This document shows positions 1 through 7,041 of a stretch of DNA of 7,958 nt, piece by piece (the stretch's first letter is position 1; every line of letters starts with the position of its first letter). Source of the stretch: an uncultured Alphaproteobacteria bacterium. Lineage in GTDB: Bacteria > Pseudomonadota > Alphaproteobacteria > Rickettsiales > UBA1997. The notes under the pieces were generated by a model. That model was not told the DNA's origin, made no database searches, and worked only from the letters and a program-made list of their open reading frames with translations. A program made the translations under genes and the position numbers. Location: positions 1-7,958 of the forward strand of contig CAJBXX010000272.1 of the NCBI GenBank assembly GCA_903959715.1. Direction: 5' to 3'.

Positions 1-2
1 TA

Positions 3-2918
3 AAAATAGTTTTTCCAATTTTAAAAATAAATAATCGTCAACTTATTAAAAAAATAATCATCAAAGATTCAATAATAGAAATAGCTCAACCCGAAATTTT
101 AAGTAAAATTGAAAGCAGTCCTTTTAACGATATTTTAAAAACTATTTCAAAAAATAGCCCCGAAAAAACTTTAGTTTCCAACGGCGGGCTAAGTTCTCAA
201 ATATTTTCAATTGACGACATAGAAAGCACGACGCTTGGATTATCAACCAATCCCAGCGTCGAACTCGATGATGCAAAAATTATTTTTTATAATGAAAGCG
301 GAATTTCAAAGGAATTTAACGACATTCAATCGACAATTCTTTATAATGATGATTTGGTTGAAGGCTTTGGAACCTTTAATAGTCAAGGCATCGAAAACAT
401 ATTCAAGATTTTTGCAAATTTTGATGAAAAAAATAAAAAGGAATCATATTTTTCCATAAATTCGCCAGTTTTTAATTTAAAAATAAATGGAAAATTTTTA
501 GAAAAAAATTTAAATGGTCTTGCCAAAACAAAATTCAATGGATTTTTAGAGTGCGATATTTCTGAATTAAAGAATTTTTATAAATCTTTAATTTCAAATA
601 GCGACTTACTCTCATCTAAATTAAGATACAATGGTAATTCAATAAAATTTAGTTCCGAATTTTATAATGATGGCAAAAATATTAATCTAAAAAAAGCCAT
701 AATAACTTCTATTTTGGCAAATGGATATGGCGATATTTATCTCGGAATTGCTGATAAAATTTTCACCGCCGATTTTGATCTTGATTTTGATAATCTGGAT
801 GTTGACAATATTTGGTCTACAGAAAATCCTGCAAAAAAAATTATTGAAAAAACTACAACCAATAAATTAATTGAAAATGCCAAGGAAGGTGCCGACAAAA
901 CTATTTCTGGAGATCAAGCCAACCCTTCTGCCGTAACATTTAAATCCAAGGTAATCAATGTTAAAAAAAGAAATGTTTCTGACTTGATTTTGGAAACCAG
1001 AGATTATGATATTAATTTGGAAATTTTTATTAAAAAAGCTACTCTTTATGAAGGCGTAGTTGAGGATATAAAATTATACGCCAACATCGCCAATGATAAA
1101 AAAATATTTATTTCTCCCTTATCTTTCAAAATCGCTGGTAATTCAGAATTTCGTGCCAGTGGCATTTTTGAAGAATCAGAAAATGCTTCAAAATTTATTG
1201 GCTCCTTAGATGGCAAAGGCGATTCATTGGGAGCGGTTCTAAAATGGCTCAAAATTGATTCGGAAAATATCAAATTCGACAATTTAAAAAATTATAGTTT
1301 ATATGCGGATGTTGAAACCACCCCGACTTCAATTGGTCTCAAAAATTTCTATGTTAATTTAGATGATAAAAAAACAGAATTTTATGGAAATATTGCATTA
1401 AATGACTTAGAAAAACTTCGCTCCATCACTTCCGATATAAAGTTTTCCGAATTTAATTTTGATAAATATATTTCACTTTCTAAAAATAATAGTTATTTAA
1501 ATGAAGGCATTTTATTTGATAAATTATTATGGCTAAATCAAGTTTATTCAGATTATTTTATCAAATTAAAATTTGATAAATTATTGTATAATAATCAAGA
1601 ATTTAACAATCAAAATATCGAAATGTCTTTGGGTCAAGGCTATATTAAAATCCCTAAAACACATTTTGTTTCTGATAAAAATATTTTTGATTTTGAATTT
1701 AATATCGACATTGGCAACAAAAATCAAATTGGCAATTTATCACTAAATGCCGATAAATTATCGTTAAAAATTAGAGATGATAAAAATAAAGGTGGGCTAA
1801 GTATTTTTGATAATTTTTATAAAATTCCTTCGCTTCAAGGATTTTCTGGAAAGATTGATTTAACCGCAAAAGAAATCGCCTTGGACGATAAAACAATTTT
1901 AGATTTTGATTATAAAAATTCTATTAAAAATGGTGTTTTTGGACAATCAAAACTTTCGATGAAAATATACGACGGAGAGTTTGAATATAAGGGTTTGTGC
2001 GATATTAAATACAATAAAATAATTAACGGGATTTTTTTATGCAAATCATGTAATTTAAATAAAATTTTCAATGATTTTTATAATGTAAAAACAATCGATG
2101 GCATCGTTAATTTATCTGGTGATGTCGTAAGTATTGCCAAATCCGTCAATGAATTTAAAAGCAAATTTACTTCGGAAATCAATATGGCGATATCAGCCCC
2201 AAGCATTACCGGCTACGGGCTCAACGATTTAATCAATAAAATGTCTTCGGCAAAAACATTTGTAAATGACTTATTAGAGCCTGAAAAAATAATCGAAAAT
2301 AACGAAGCTTTAACTAAATTTACACAAGCCAAAGGAGCTATAAATATTAACGGCGAAAGAGCTAGCACCTTTTCTTTCAAACTAAGTGCGCCAAGCGTAA
2401 ATTCAACATTCTCCGGCAGTTTAGATTTAAATGAAGAGAGTATAAATGGCACTTTGAACACCATATTTTTATCGGGCTCGGCGGAGAAAAAAATTCCCAT
2501 CAATATCGCCACTAATGTCTTTGGTTTTTTTGATGATGTTGGGCATCTTTCAAACCTCAATCAAGCTCGACAATTTCTTGGATTGCAACGCATAGAAAAT
2601 CAAGAATTAAATAACAAATTAGAATCGCAATCCGCAGAAAAAAGAGCTCTCAAAAGAAAAAAAATTATCACCGAATCTTTTAAAGAAAATAATTTAGAAT
2701 TGCCCGAAAATAATGATACCAAAACCGAAAATAAAATTCTCAATGAATCAAAAATTATCGATGATGCTAAAATTATTGAAACCAAGAGCGAAAAGGCTCC
2801 ACAAGAAAATCTTCAAGAAAATCCTTTGAAAGAAACAACGAAAGAAAGCGATATTATTCCTAAAAATATTATTGAAATTGAATCGGAAAATTCTAAAATC
2901 GTGCAACCATCATTCTAA
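3..2918 (+). CDS. AsmA-family envelope protein, 5'-truncated by window edge
   Basis: The reading frame is open from base 3 to the TAA at 2916-2918, giving 971 visible residues. The true start and the expected N-terminal membrane anchor lie upstream of the window; a TTG at 354 is in frame but sits inside continuous coding sequence, so it is not the start. AsmA-family proteins are large, beta-rich periplasmic proteins anchored in the inner membrane, linked to outer-membrane assembly and lipid transport. The AsmA-like C-terminal region is seen from about residue 612 (GFSGKIDLTAKEI), through IDGIVNLSGDV near 697, to the GLNDLINKM segment near 740, which matches the family pattern of a low-weight basis strand followed by 'G.dL..l'. 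From about residue 862 the protein changes to a hydrophilic tail rich in Lys, Glu and Asn. The gene is 5 bases upstream of panB, so the two are probably co-transcribed. Family assignment is fairly sure; the exact subfamily is not. Confidence 0.8.
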   Translation, partial: KIVFPILKINNRQLIKKIIIKDSIIEIAQPEILSKIESSPFNDILKTISKNSPEKTLVSNGGLSSQIFSIDDIESTTLGLSTNPSVELDDAKIIFYNESGISKEFNDIQSTILYNDDLVEGFGTFNSQGIENIFKIFANFDEKNKKESYFSINSPVFNLKINGKFLEKNLNGLAKTKFNGFLECDISELKNFYKSLISNSDLLSSKLRYNGNSIKFSSEFYNDGKNINLKKAIITSILANGYGDIYLGIADKIFTADFDLDFDNLDVDNIWSTENPAKKIIEKTTTNKLIENAKEGADKTISGDQANPSAVTFKSKVINVKKRNVSDLILETRDYDINLEIFIKKATLYEGVVEDIKLYANIANDKKIFISPLSFKIAGNSEFRASGIFEESENASKFIGSLDGKGDSLGAVLKWLKIDSENIKFDNLKNYSLYADVETTPTSIGLKNFYVNLDDKKTEFYGNIALNDLEKLRSITSDIKFSEFNFDKYISLSKNNSYLNEGILFDKLLWLNQVYSDYFIKLKFDKLLYNNQEFNNQNIEMSLGQGYIKIPKTHFVSDKNIFDFEFNIDIGNKNQIGNLSLNADKLSLKIRDDKNKGGLSIFDNFYKIPSLQGFSGKIDLTAKEIALDDKTILDFDYKNSIKNGVFGQSKLSMKIYDGEFEYKGLCDIKYNKIINGIFLCKSCNLNKIFNDFYNVKTIDGIVNLSGDVVSIAKSVNEFKSKFTSEINMAISAPSITGYGLNDLINKMSSAKTFVNDLLEPEKIIENNEALTKFTQAKGAININGERASTFSFKLSAPSVNSTFSGSLDLNEESINGTLNTIFLSGSAEKKIPINIATNVFGFFDDVGHLSNLNQARQFLGLQRIENQELNNKLESQSAEKRALKRKKIITESFKENNLELPENNDTKTENKILNESKIIDDAKIIETKSEKAPQENLQENPLKETTKESDIIPKNIIEIESENSKIVQPSF

Positions 2919-2923
2919 AAAAA

Positions 2924-3718
2924 ATGACTATTTCAATCACACAAATTTTACAAAAAAAATCGCGAGAAAAAATAATTTGCCTTACCGCATATTCTTTTCC
3001 AATCGCCAAAATTCTCGATAATCATTGCGATATAATTTTAGTTGGCGATTCGCTTGGAATGGCTATTTACGGGCATAAAGACACTACGCAAACCACTTTG
3101 GAAATGATGATAAATCACGGCAAAGCGGTAAAAAAAGCCTGTGAAAACGCTTTAATCGTGGTTGATTTGCCAATTAATACTTACGAAAATTCTCCCGCCC
3201 AAGCCTTAAAAAATGCCAAAAAAGTTATCGATGAAACCGGTTGCGATGCCATCAAAATCGAGACTTCGCAAGACTTAGTGCCAACCGCAAAATTTTTAGT
3301 TGAAAATAATATAAATGTAATGGGGCATATCGGATTATTACCGCAACATGTCAAAGAAATTGGCGGTTATCGCTATCAAGGTCGCGACGCAAATTCGGCA
3401 CAAGAAATTTTTTCAACAGCTTTAGAGTTAGAGAAAGCTGGAGTTTTTAGTGTCGTAATCGAAGCCGTTCCCGCTGAACTCGCCACCAAAATTTCACAAA
3501 GCTTAAAAATTCCAACAATTGGCATCGGAGCTTCTGCTGAATGCGATGGACAAGTTTTAGTAATCGATGATTTACTCGGATTAAATCAAGAATTTAAACC
3601 AAAATTCGTCACTCATTACGAAAATTTATCGCAAAAAATTAACGAAGCGGTAAAAAACTTTTCGCTTGATGTTAAATCAAAAAAATTTCCTTTTGAAAAT
3701 AATTTATTAAAAAAATAA
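2924..3718 (+). CDS. panB: 3-methyl-2-oxobutanoate hydroxymethyltransferase (ketopantoate hydroxymethyltransferase)
   Basis: This cytoplasmic enzyme adds a hydroxymethyl group from 5,10-methylene-tetrahydrofolate to 2-oxoisovalerate, giving ketopantoate, the first committed step to pantothenate and coenzyme A. The 264-residue length is normal for the family. Visible family motifs in order are VGDSLGM (40-46, metal-binding D42), VVDLP (79-83, metal-binding D81), IKIE (110-113, K111 and metal ligand E113), VMGHIGLLPQ (132-141, H135), GGYRYQGR (147-154), VIEAVP (178-183, catalytic E180) and GQVLVIDDLLG near the C-terminal end. All key residues known for the family are present, so it should be active. 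The usual DLPFGSY is DLPINTY here and the KLEGG-type loop reads KIETS, which are mild departures. The ATG lies 5 bases after the AsmA-family stop, with only a run of A before it and no Shine-Dalgarno sequence. No panC or panE is seen in the window. Confidence 0.96.
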   Translation: MTISITQILQKKSREKIICLTAYSFPIAKILDNHCDIILVGDSLGMAIYGHKDTTQTTLEMMINHGKAVKKACENALIVVDLPINTYENSPAQALKNAKKVIDETGCDAIKIETSQDLVPTAKFLVENNINVMGHIGLLPQHVKEIGGYRYQGRDANSAQEIFSTALELEKAGVFSVVIEAVPAELATKISQSLKIPTIGIGASAECDGQVLVIDDLLGLNQEFKPKFVTHYENLSQKINEAVKNFSLDVKSKKFPFENNLLKK

Positions 3719-3721
3719 ATC

Positions 3722-4627
3722 ATGATTTATTTTCAAAAAACAAACAAAAAAGCTTTTTCTTTAATAGAAATTTCGGTGGTAATTCTTATAATTGGAATTT
3801 TAATTGCCGGCATTTCAAATGGCATTGATCTTTACAGAGATATGAAGCTAACGACCTCAAGAAATCTTACTCAAAATTCGCGAATTGGTAGAATTGAAAA
3901 TTTAATATCTTGGTACGAAACAACCAAAGAAAGTAATTTTTCCAAAGGTACATCAACTTTTGAAGATTTAAAAAATTTTACAACTAATCAAGAAATTAAT
4001 CGCTGGAAAGATAGCAATCCAAGATCAATCGTAAAATACGATGCAACTCAAACCGATTCAGCAAATCAACCCAAGATAATTATTGACGATATTACCTCGC
4101 TTCCGATTGTTAAATTTGATGGCTCCCCGCGACATTTCATTTTACCCAATGGCACGGTGCCATTCAACAACTCAGCTTATACCATTATTTTTGTTTGCAA
4201 AAATAGCAATAATTCACCGGGTGGAATACTGGGCTCAGGAACATACGCACCGAACAGTTCCAATGCTTTTAGATATGAAACTGGCAGAAAAATTCATAAT
4301 TATTGGTATGGAGATGCAATAACCGATGAAACTTCTCCCGCCAACTCGGTTGCCTTAAATAAGCTTCAAATATTTACTTTTACTTACGACCAAACCAATA
4401 GAAAAATTTATATCGATGGAGTTTATCAAACTGGCGATACTCCGCCAGCAAGAGCAAGCACGAACATCAATAATACAATTGGTCTTACCTGCTCTACTTG
4501 TGGAGTTAGTAGAGAATTTCTTAACGGGGCAATTGGCGAATTAATTATTTTCGATCGAGGTTTACAAAACGCAGAGCGTCAAGATATTGAAAAATATTTA
4601 GCAAAAAAATGGTCGATAAAAATTTAA
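3722..4627 (+). CDS. Prepilin-like protein with C-terminal LamG/concanavalin-like jelly-roll domain
   Basis: The 301-residue protein starts with a short basic leader (MIYFQKTNKK) and then A-FSLIE at 11-16, followed by a hydrophobic segment at about 17-31 (VVILIIGILIAG). This is the class III (type IV pilin/pseudopilin) signal: a prepilin peptidase would cut before F12, leaving Glu at mature position 5. The usual Gly at -1 is Ala. From about residue 57 the sequence follows the layout of LamG-like jelly-roll proteins (LISWYE, WKDSNP, SNQP-like ANQP, LPIVKFDG near 125), and ends with the characteristic GELIIFDRGL...ERQDIEKYLAKKW. Such domains often bind carbohydrate or protein ligands, but the ligand here is unknown. 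A CSTC motif near 260 could form a disulfide. The gene starts 3 bases after panB, so it is likely co-transcribed with it. It resembles a minor pilin or secretion pseudopilin with a surface-exposed globular domain; no pilus assembly genes are in the window. Confidence 0.85.
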   Translation: MIYFQKTNKKAFSLIEISVVILIIGILIAGISNGIDLYRDMKLTTSRNLTQNSRIGRIENLISWYETTKESNFSKGTSTFEDLKNFTTNQEINRWKDSNPRSIVKYDATQTDSANQPKIIIDDITSLPIVKFDGSPRHFILPNGTVPFNNSAYTIIFVCKNSNNSPGGILGSGTYAPNSSNAFRYETGRKIHNYWYGDAITDETSPANSVALNKLQIFTFTYDQTNRKIYIDGVYQTGDTPPARASTNINNTIGLTCSTCGVSREFLNGAIGELIIFDRGLQNAERQDIEKYLAKKWSIKI

Positions 4628-4716
4628 TTTAATTACAAAGCATAATACGGTCAAAATTTTTTATTTTAGTGTTGGTTTTTTTGCAATATTAATTTTTCAA
4701 AAAAATATTCATTAAT

Positions 4717-4796
4717 CATTTTTTCAAAACTTGACACTTAGTTTAACAAAATTTACAATCGCTACTTTAAAAATTTTTAATAACCATTTTTTCAAA
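4717..4796 (+). repeat. 12-bp direct repeat bracketing the typA promoter
   Basis: CATTTTTTCAAA occurs at 4717-4728, ending two bases before the -35 box, and again at 4785-4796, seven bases before the typA start codon. The two copies are identical and 68 bases apart, one upstream of the promoter and one in the predicted leader. They may be a regulator site pair or simple AT-rich coincidence; the T-run lowers the weight of the match. Confidence 0.35.
4731..4759 (+). promoter_or_regulatory. Sigma-70-type promoter of typA
   Basis: TTGACA at 4731-4736 is a perfect -35 box. After a 17-base spacer, TACAAT at 4754-4759 is a one-mismatch -10 box. Transcription would start near 4766, leaving a leader of about 37 bases before the typA ATG at 4803. 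The match and spacing are close to ideal, which fits a strongly expressed housekeeping gene. The rest of the 175-base gap (4628-4802) holds T-runs but no convincing terminator for the upstream cluster. Confidence 0.75.
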
Positions 4797-4802
4797 TAAA
4801 TA

Positions 4803-6647
4803 ATGTCAGAATTTCGTAATGTTGCAATTATTGCTCACGTTGACCATGGAAAAACTACTCTAATTGACGCCATGCTTCACCAAAGCGGGACTTTTCGTGC
4901 TAATCAACAAATTGAAAATCGCGTTATGGATTCAAACGCTCTAGAAAAAGAACGCGGAATTACCATTCTTGCAAAATGCACTTCCTTGATGTGGAAAGAG
5001 CAAAAAATTAATGTAATCGACACTCCAGGCCACGCCGATTTTGGTGGCGAAGTTGAGCGAGTTCTCAATATGGCAGACAGCACTTTGCTTTTAGTTGATT
5101 CCGCCGAAGGAGTTATGCCTCAAACAAAATTTGTGCTTTCAAAAGCTTTGGCTCTAGGTTTAAAACCAATTGTTATCATCAATAAAATTGATCGTCAAGA
5201 CGCTCGCCCCGATGAAGTTTTAAACGAAATCTTTGATTTATTTGTTTCGTTAAATGCCAATGAACAACAGCTCGATTTCCCCGTGCTTTATGCCGTGGGT
5301 CGCGATGGTTGGTGCGTTAACGATATGGATAAGGATGAGCGCAAAGATTTATCTCCACTTTTTGATTTAATTCTTGAGCATGTTAATCCACCGAAATTTG
5401 ATAGCGAAGCTCCATTTACAATGCTTGCGACACTTCTTGATCACAGCCCATATTTTGGCAGAATGCTTACGGGCAGAATTTATTCTGGCAAAGCTAAAAA
5501 TTTAATGAATTTCAAAGCTATAAATTTAAACGGCGAAATTATTGAACAAGGTCGACTCACCAAACTTCATGTTTTTCGTGGCGTCGATAAAGTTGCGGTT
5601 GAAGAAGCTCTTGCGGGAGATATAGTTGCAATTGCTGGACTTGAAAAAGCTTCAGTTTCTGATACTTTGTGCGATATTTCAGTGCTTGCGCCAATCAAAT
5701 CAACACCGATCGATCCGCCAACTATGGCGATAACTATTGGCGTTAACGATTCTCCGCTTGCTGGTACCGAAGGCTCAAAAGTTACATCACGCATGATTCG
5801 CGAGCGTCTTTTTGCCGAAGCCGAAACTAATGTCGCAATTAAAGTAAAAGAATCCGATGCCAAAGATGCATTTGAAGTTGGTGGTCGCGGTGAATTACAA
5901 CTCGGAGTTCTAATTGAAAACATGCGTCGCGAAGGCTTTGAAGTCTCGGTTTCGCGTCCACGAGTTTTATTTAAAAAAGAAAAAAATGGGGACATCTTGG
6001 AACCCGTTGAAGAAGTGGTAGTTGATGTTGATGATGCTTTTAGCGGAGTTGTAGTAGAAAAACTTTCATCGCGCAAAGGCGAAATGATCGAAATGAAACC
6101 ATCATCAGGTGGCAAAACTCGTCTCGTATTTTATGTCCCATCGCGTGGTTTAATTGGTTATCAAAGTGAATTTTTAACCGACACCAAAGGTACCGGAGTT
6201 CTCAATCGCATCTTCCACAATTATGTTCCTTACAAAGGCGAAATGAAAAGATCGAAAAATGGTGCTTTAATTGCCACCGATGCCGGTGAAGCGGTAGCTT
6301 ACGCCCTTTGGAATCTCCAAGATCGCGGAACCATGTTCGTCAAACCTCAACAAAAAGTTTACGCTGGCATGATTATTGGCGAAAATTCTAAACAAGGCGA
6401 TCTCGAAATCAATGTTTTAAAGGGTAAACAACTTACCAACATTCGCGCTTCTGGAACCGACGAAGCAATTCGTCTTACGCCTCCAAGAATCCTAACTCTC
6501 GAAGATATGATAACATATGTCGGCGATGATGAGCTTGTTGAAGTCACTCCAAAATCACTAAGATTAAGAAAAAAACTTCTCGATCCAAATGATCGCAAAA
6601 GAATGGGCAGAGGCAAAGAAGAGAGATTTGACTTCGTTGAAGAATAA
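4803..6647 (+). CDS. typA: Translational GTPase TypA/BipA
   Basis: TypA/BipA is a ribosome-binding GTPase of the EF-G family that supports ribosome assembly and growth under cold or other stress. The 614-residue length is typical. The GTPase motifs are clear: G1 AHVDHGKTT (11-19), switch I and G2 in RVMDSNALEKERGIT (40-54), G3 DTPGHADF (73-80) and G4 NKID (127-130). The G5 position reads YAVGRDGW (163-170), where a Ser is usual before the Gly. Beta-barrel domain II, the EF-G domain III- and V-like parts (for example GGRGELQLGVL and VPSRGLIGYQ) and the TypA-specific C-terminal domain (GEAVAYALWNLQDRG, then LTPPRILTLEDMI) follow. The ATG at 4803 gives the normal N-terminus (SEFRNVAIIAHVDHG). 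There is no Shine-Dalgarno sequence. Arginine is often coded by CGN here while the AsmA-family gene favours AGA, suggesting higher expression. It has its own promoter and is not tightly coupled to its neighbours. Confidence 0.98.
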   Translation: MSEFRNVAIIAHVDHGKTTLIDAMLHQSGTFRANQQIENRVMDSNALEKERGITILAKCTSLMWKEQKINVIDTPGHADFGGEVERVLNMADSTLLLVDSAEGVMPQTKFVLSKALALGLKPIVIINKIDRQDARPDEVLNEIFDLFVSLNANEQQLDFPVLYAVGRDGWCVNDMDKDERKDLSPLFDLILEHVNPPKFDSEAPFTMLATLLDHSPYFGRMLTGRIYSGKAKNLMNFKAINLNGEIIEQGRLTKLHVFRGVDKVAVEEALAGDIVAIAGLEKASVSDTLCDISVLAPIKSTPIDPPTMAITIGVNDSPLAGTEGSKVTSRMIRERLFAEAETNVAIKVKESDAKDAFEVGGRGELQLGVLIENMRREGFEVSVSRPRVLFKKEKNGDILEPVEEVVVDVDDAFSGVVVEKLSSRKGEMIEMKPSSGGKTRLVFYVPSRGLIGYQSEFLTDTKGTGVLNRIFHNYVPYKGEMKRSKNGALIATDAGEAVAYALWNLQDRGTMFVKPQQKVYAGMIIGENSKQGDLEINVLKGKQLTNIRASGTDEAIRLTPPRILTLEDMITYVGDDELVEVTPKSLRLRKKLLDPNDRKRMGRGKEERFDFVEE

Positions 6648-6672
6648 GAATATTTCTAAACAAATATTCTTA
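6645..6672 (+). terminator. Perfect 11-bp hairpin starting at the typA stop codon, possible terminator
   Basis: TAAGAATATTT (6645-6655) pairs perfectly with AAATATTCTTA (6662-6672) across a 6-base loop (CTAAAC). The left arm includes the stop codon TAA. The stem has only two G-C pairs and no T-run follows directly; the nearest long T-run is at about 6693-6700. It may serve as a weak terminator, as an mRNA 3'-end stabiliser, or as a bidirectional signal. Confidence 0.5.
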
Positions 6673-6861
6673 TCTTAACTCTTTCAAGCAAATTTTTTTT
6701 CGATAAAAATTAATTGTAATCACCACAATAATTTGCTAAAAAACTTTCGCATCCCGTGAATTAATAAATTTACCAAAAAAATAAATTCTAACCACCACTT
6801 TAAAATCAAGGCATAATTAAAAAATGGCATTTCAAATTTAAATCTTCAATCAAAACCTTTG

Positions 6862-6952
6862 AATTATTTTATAATTTATTTTTTTTCCAAAAATAAAAAA
6901 CAACTAAACATTGTAAATATTTACAAATATTTTCGTAAATTATAAAATAATT
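6862..6952. repeat. 17-bp perfect inverted repeat enclosing smaller symmetric elements
   Basis: AATTATTTTATAATTTA at 6862-6878 is the exact reverse complement of TAAATTATAAAATAATT at 6936-6952. Beyond one mismatch (6861/6953), three more bases pair (6858-6860 with 6954-6956). The 57 bases between the arms contain a short hairpin, TTATTTTT at 6876-6883 with AAAAATAA at 6889-6896, overlapping the left arm, and the palindrome at 6911-6926. The arms are almost all A and T, but a 17-base exact match at this short distance is longer than expected by chance, even allowing for composition. Confidence 0.6.
6911..6926. promoter_or_regulatory. 16-bp perfect palindrome, candidate operator
   Basis: TTGTAAATATTTACAA is a perfect palindrome centred between 6918 and 6919, about 116 bases before the azoreductase-like start codon and about 60 bases before its possible -35 box. 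It has the size and symmetry of a site for a dimeric repressor or activator. It resembles a TyrR-type TGTAAA...TTTACA box, but the half-sites are 2 rather than 6 bases apart, so I do not name a regulator. Confidence 0.4.
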
Positions 6953-6985
6953 AAAATTTATTCATAACTAATATTAAAATCCCTC

Positions 6986-7012
6986 TTGACAAACAACGAA
7001 ATATAATAGAAT
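6986..7012 (+). promoter_or_regulatory. Possible promoter of the azoreductase-like gene
   Basis: TTGACA at 6986-6991 is a perfect -35 box. A perfect TATAAT at 7002-7007 lies only 10 bases away, too close to be its partner. The overlapping TAGAAT at 7007-7012 gives a 15-base spacer, short but usable. The leader would be about 23 bases. Two good boxes this close to the start make a promoter likely, but the exact pairing is uncertain. Confidence 0.45.
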
Positions 7013-7041
7013 ATTGAAGAAAAACTTATTTAATTTGCCAA

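Larger units (their letters stand above)
6648..7041. other. 394-base non-coding gap between typA and the azoreductase-like gene, rich in inverted repeats
   Basis: No credible open reading frame, tRNA or decayed gene is visible on either strand; the ATG at 6824 runs only five codons. The gap holds the typA hairpin and a two-part stem at 6687-6737: AGCAAATT at 6687-6694 pairs with AATTTGCT at 6730-6737, and ATTGT at 6713-6717 pairs with ACAAT at 6725-6729. It also holds a long inverted repeat at 6862-6952 enclosing a palindrome, and a possible promoter near its right end. Between 6738 and 6857 I see nothing I can name. Confidence 0.6.

Noticed and set aside
235..459. 74-codon plus-strand frame near the left end
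   Set aside because: It overlaps the AsmA-family gene in another frame, has no recognisable motif, and its composition is that of an out-of-frame read.
1514..1585. 15-base direct repeat (ATTTGATAAATTATT at 1514-1528 and 1571-1585) in the AsmA-family gene
   Set aside because: Both copies encode FDKLL in frame; with this codon bias and beta-repeat proteins such matches are expected, and the similarity does not extend far beyond the repeat.
354..2918. TTG at 354 as the start of the AsmA-family gene
   Set aside because: The same frame is open without a stop back to base 3 and encodes plausible continuous protein, so the TTG is internal and the gene is cut by the window edge.
4685..4709. AATATT...AATATT hairpin downstream of the prepilin-like gene as a terminator
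   Set aside because: The stem is short, A-T only, and the inner pairing leaves an AA bulge and a minimal loop; no G-C pairs and no T-run follow.
5567..6115. 182-codon open frame on the minus strand inside typA
   Set aside because: It lies wholly opposite a strongly conserved typA region, and its Ser/Thr/Pro-rich translation has no family features; it is a shadow of the sense frame.
6911..6926. TyrR box
   Set aside because: The half-sites TGTAAA and TTTACA are separated by 2 bases instead of the 6 known for TyrR, and no aromatic-metabolism gene is nearby.
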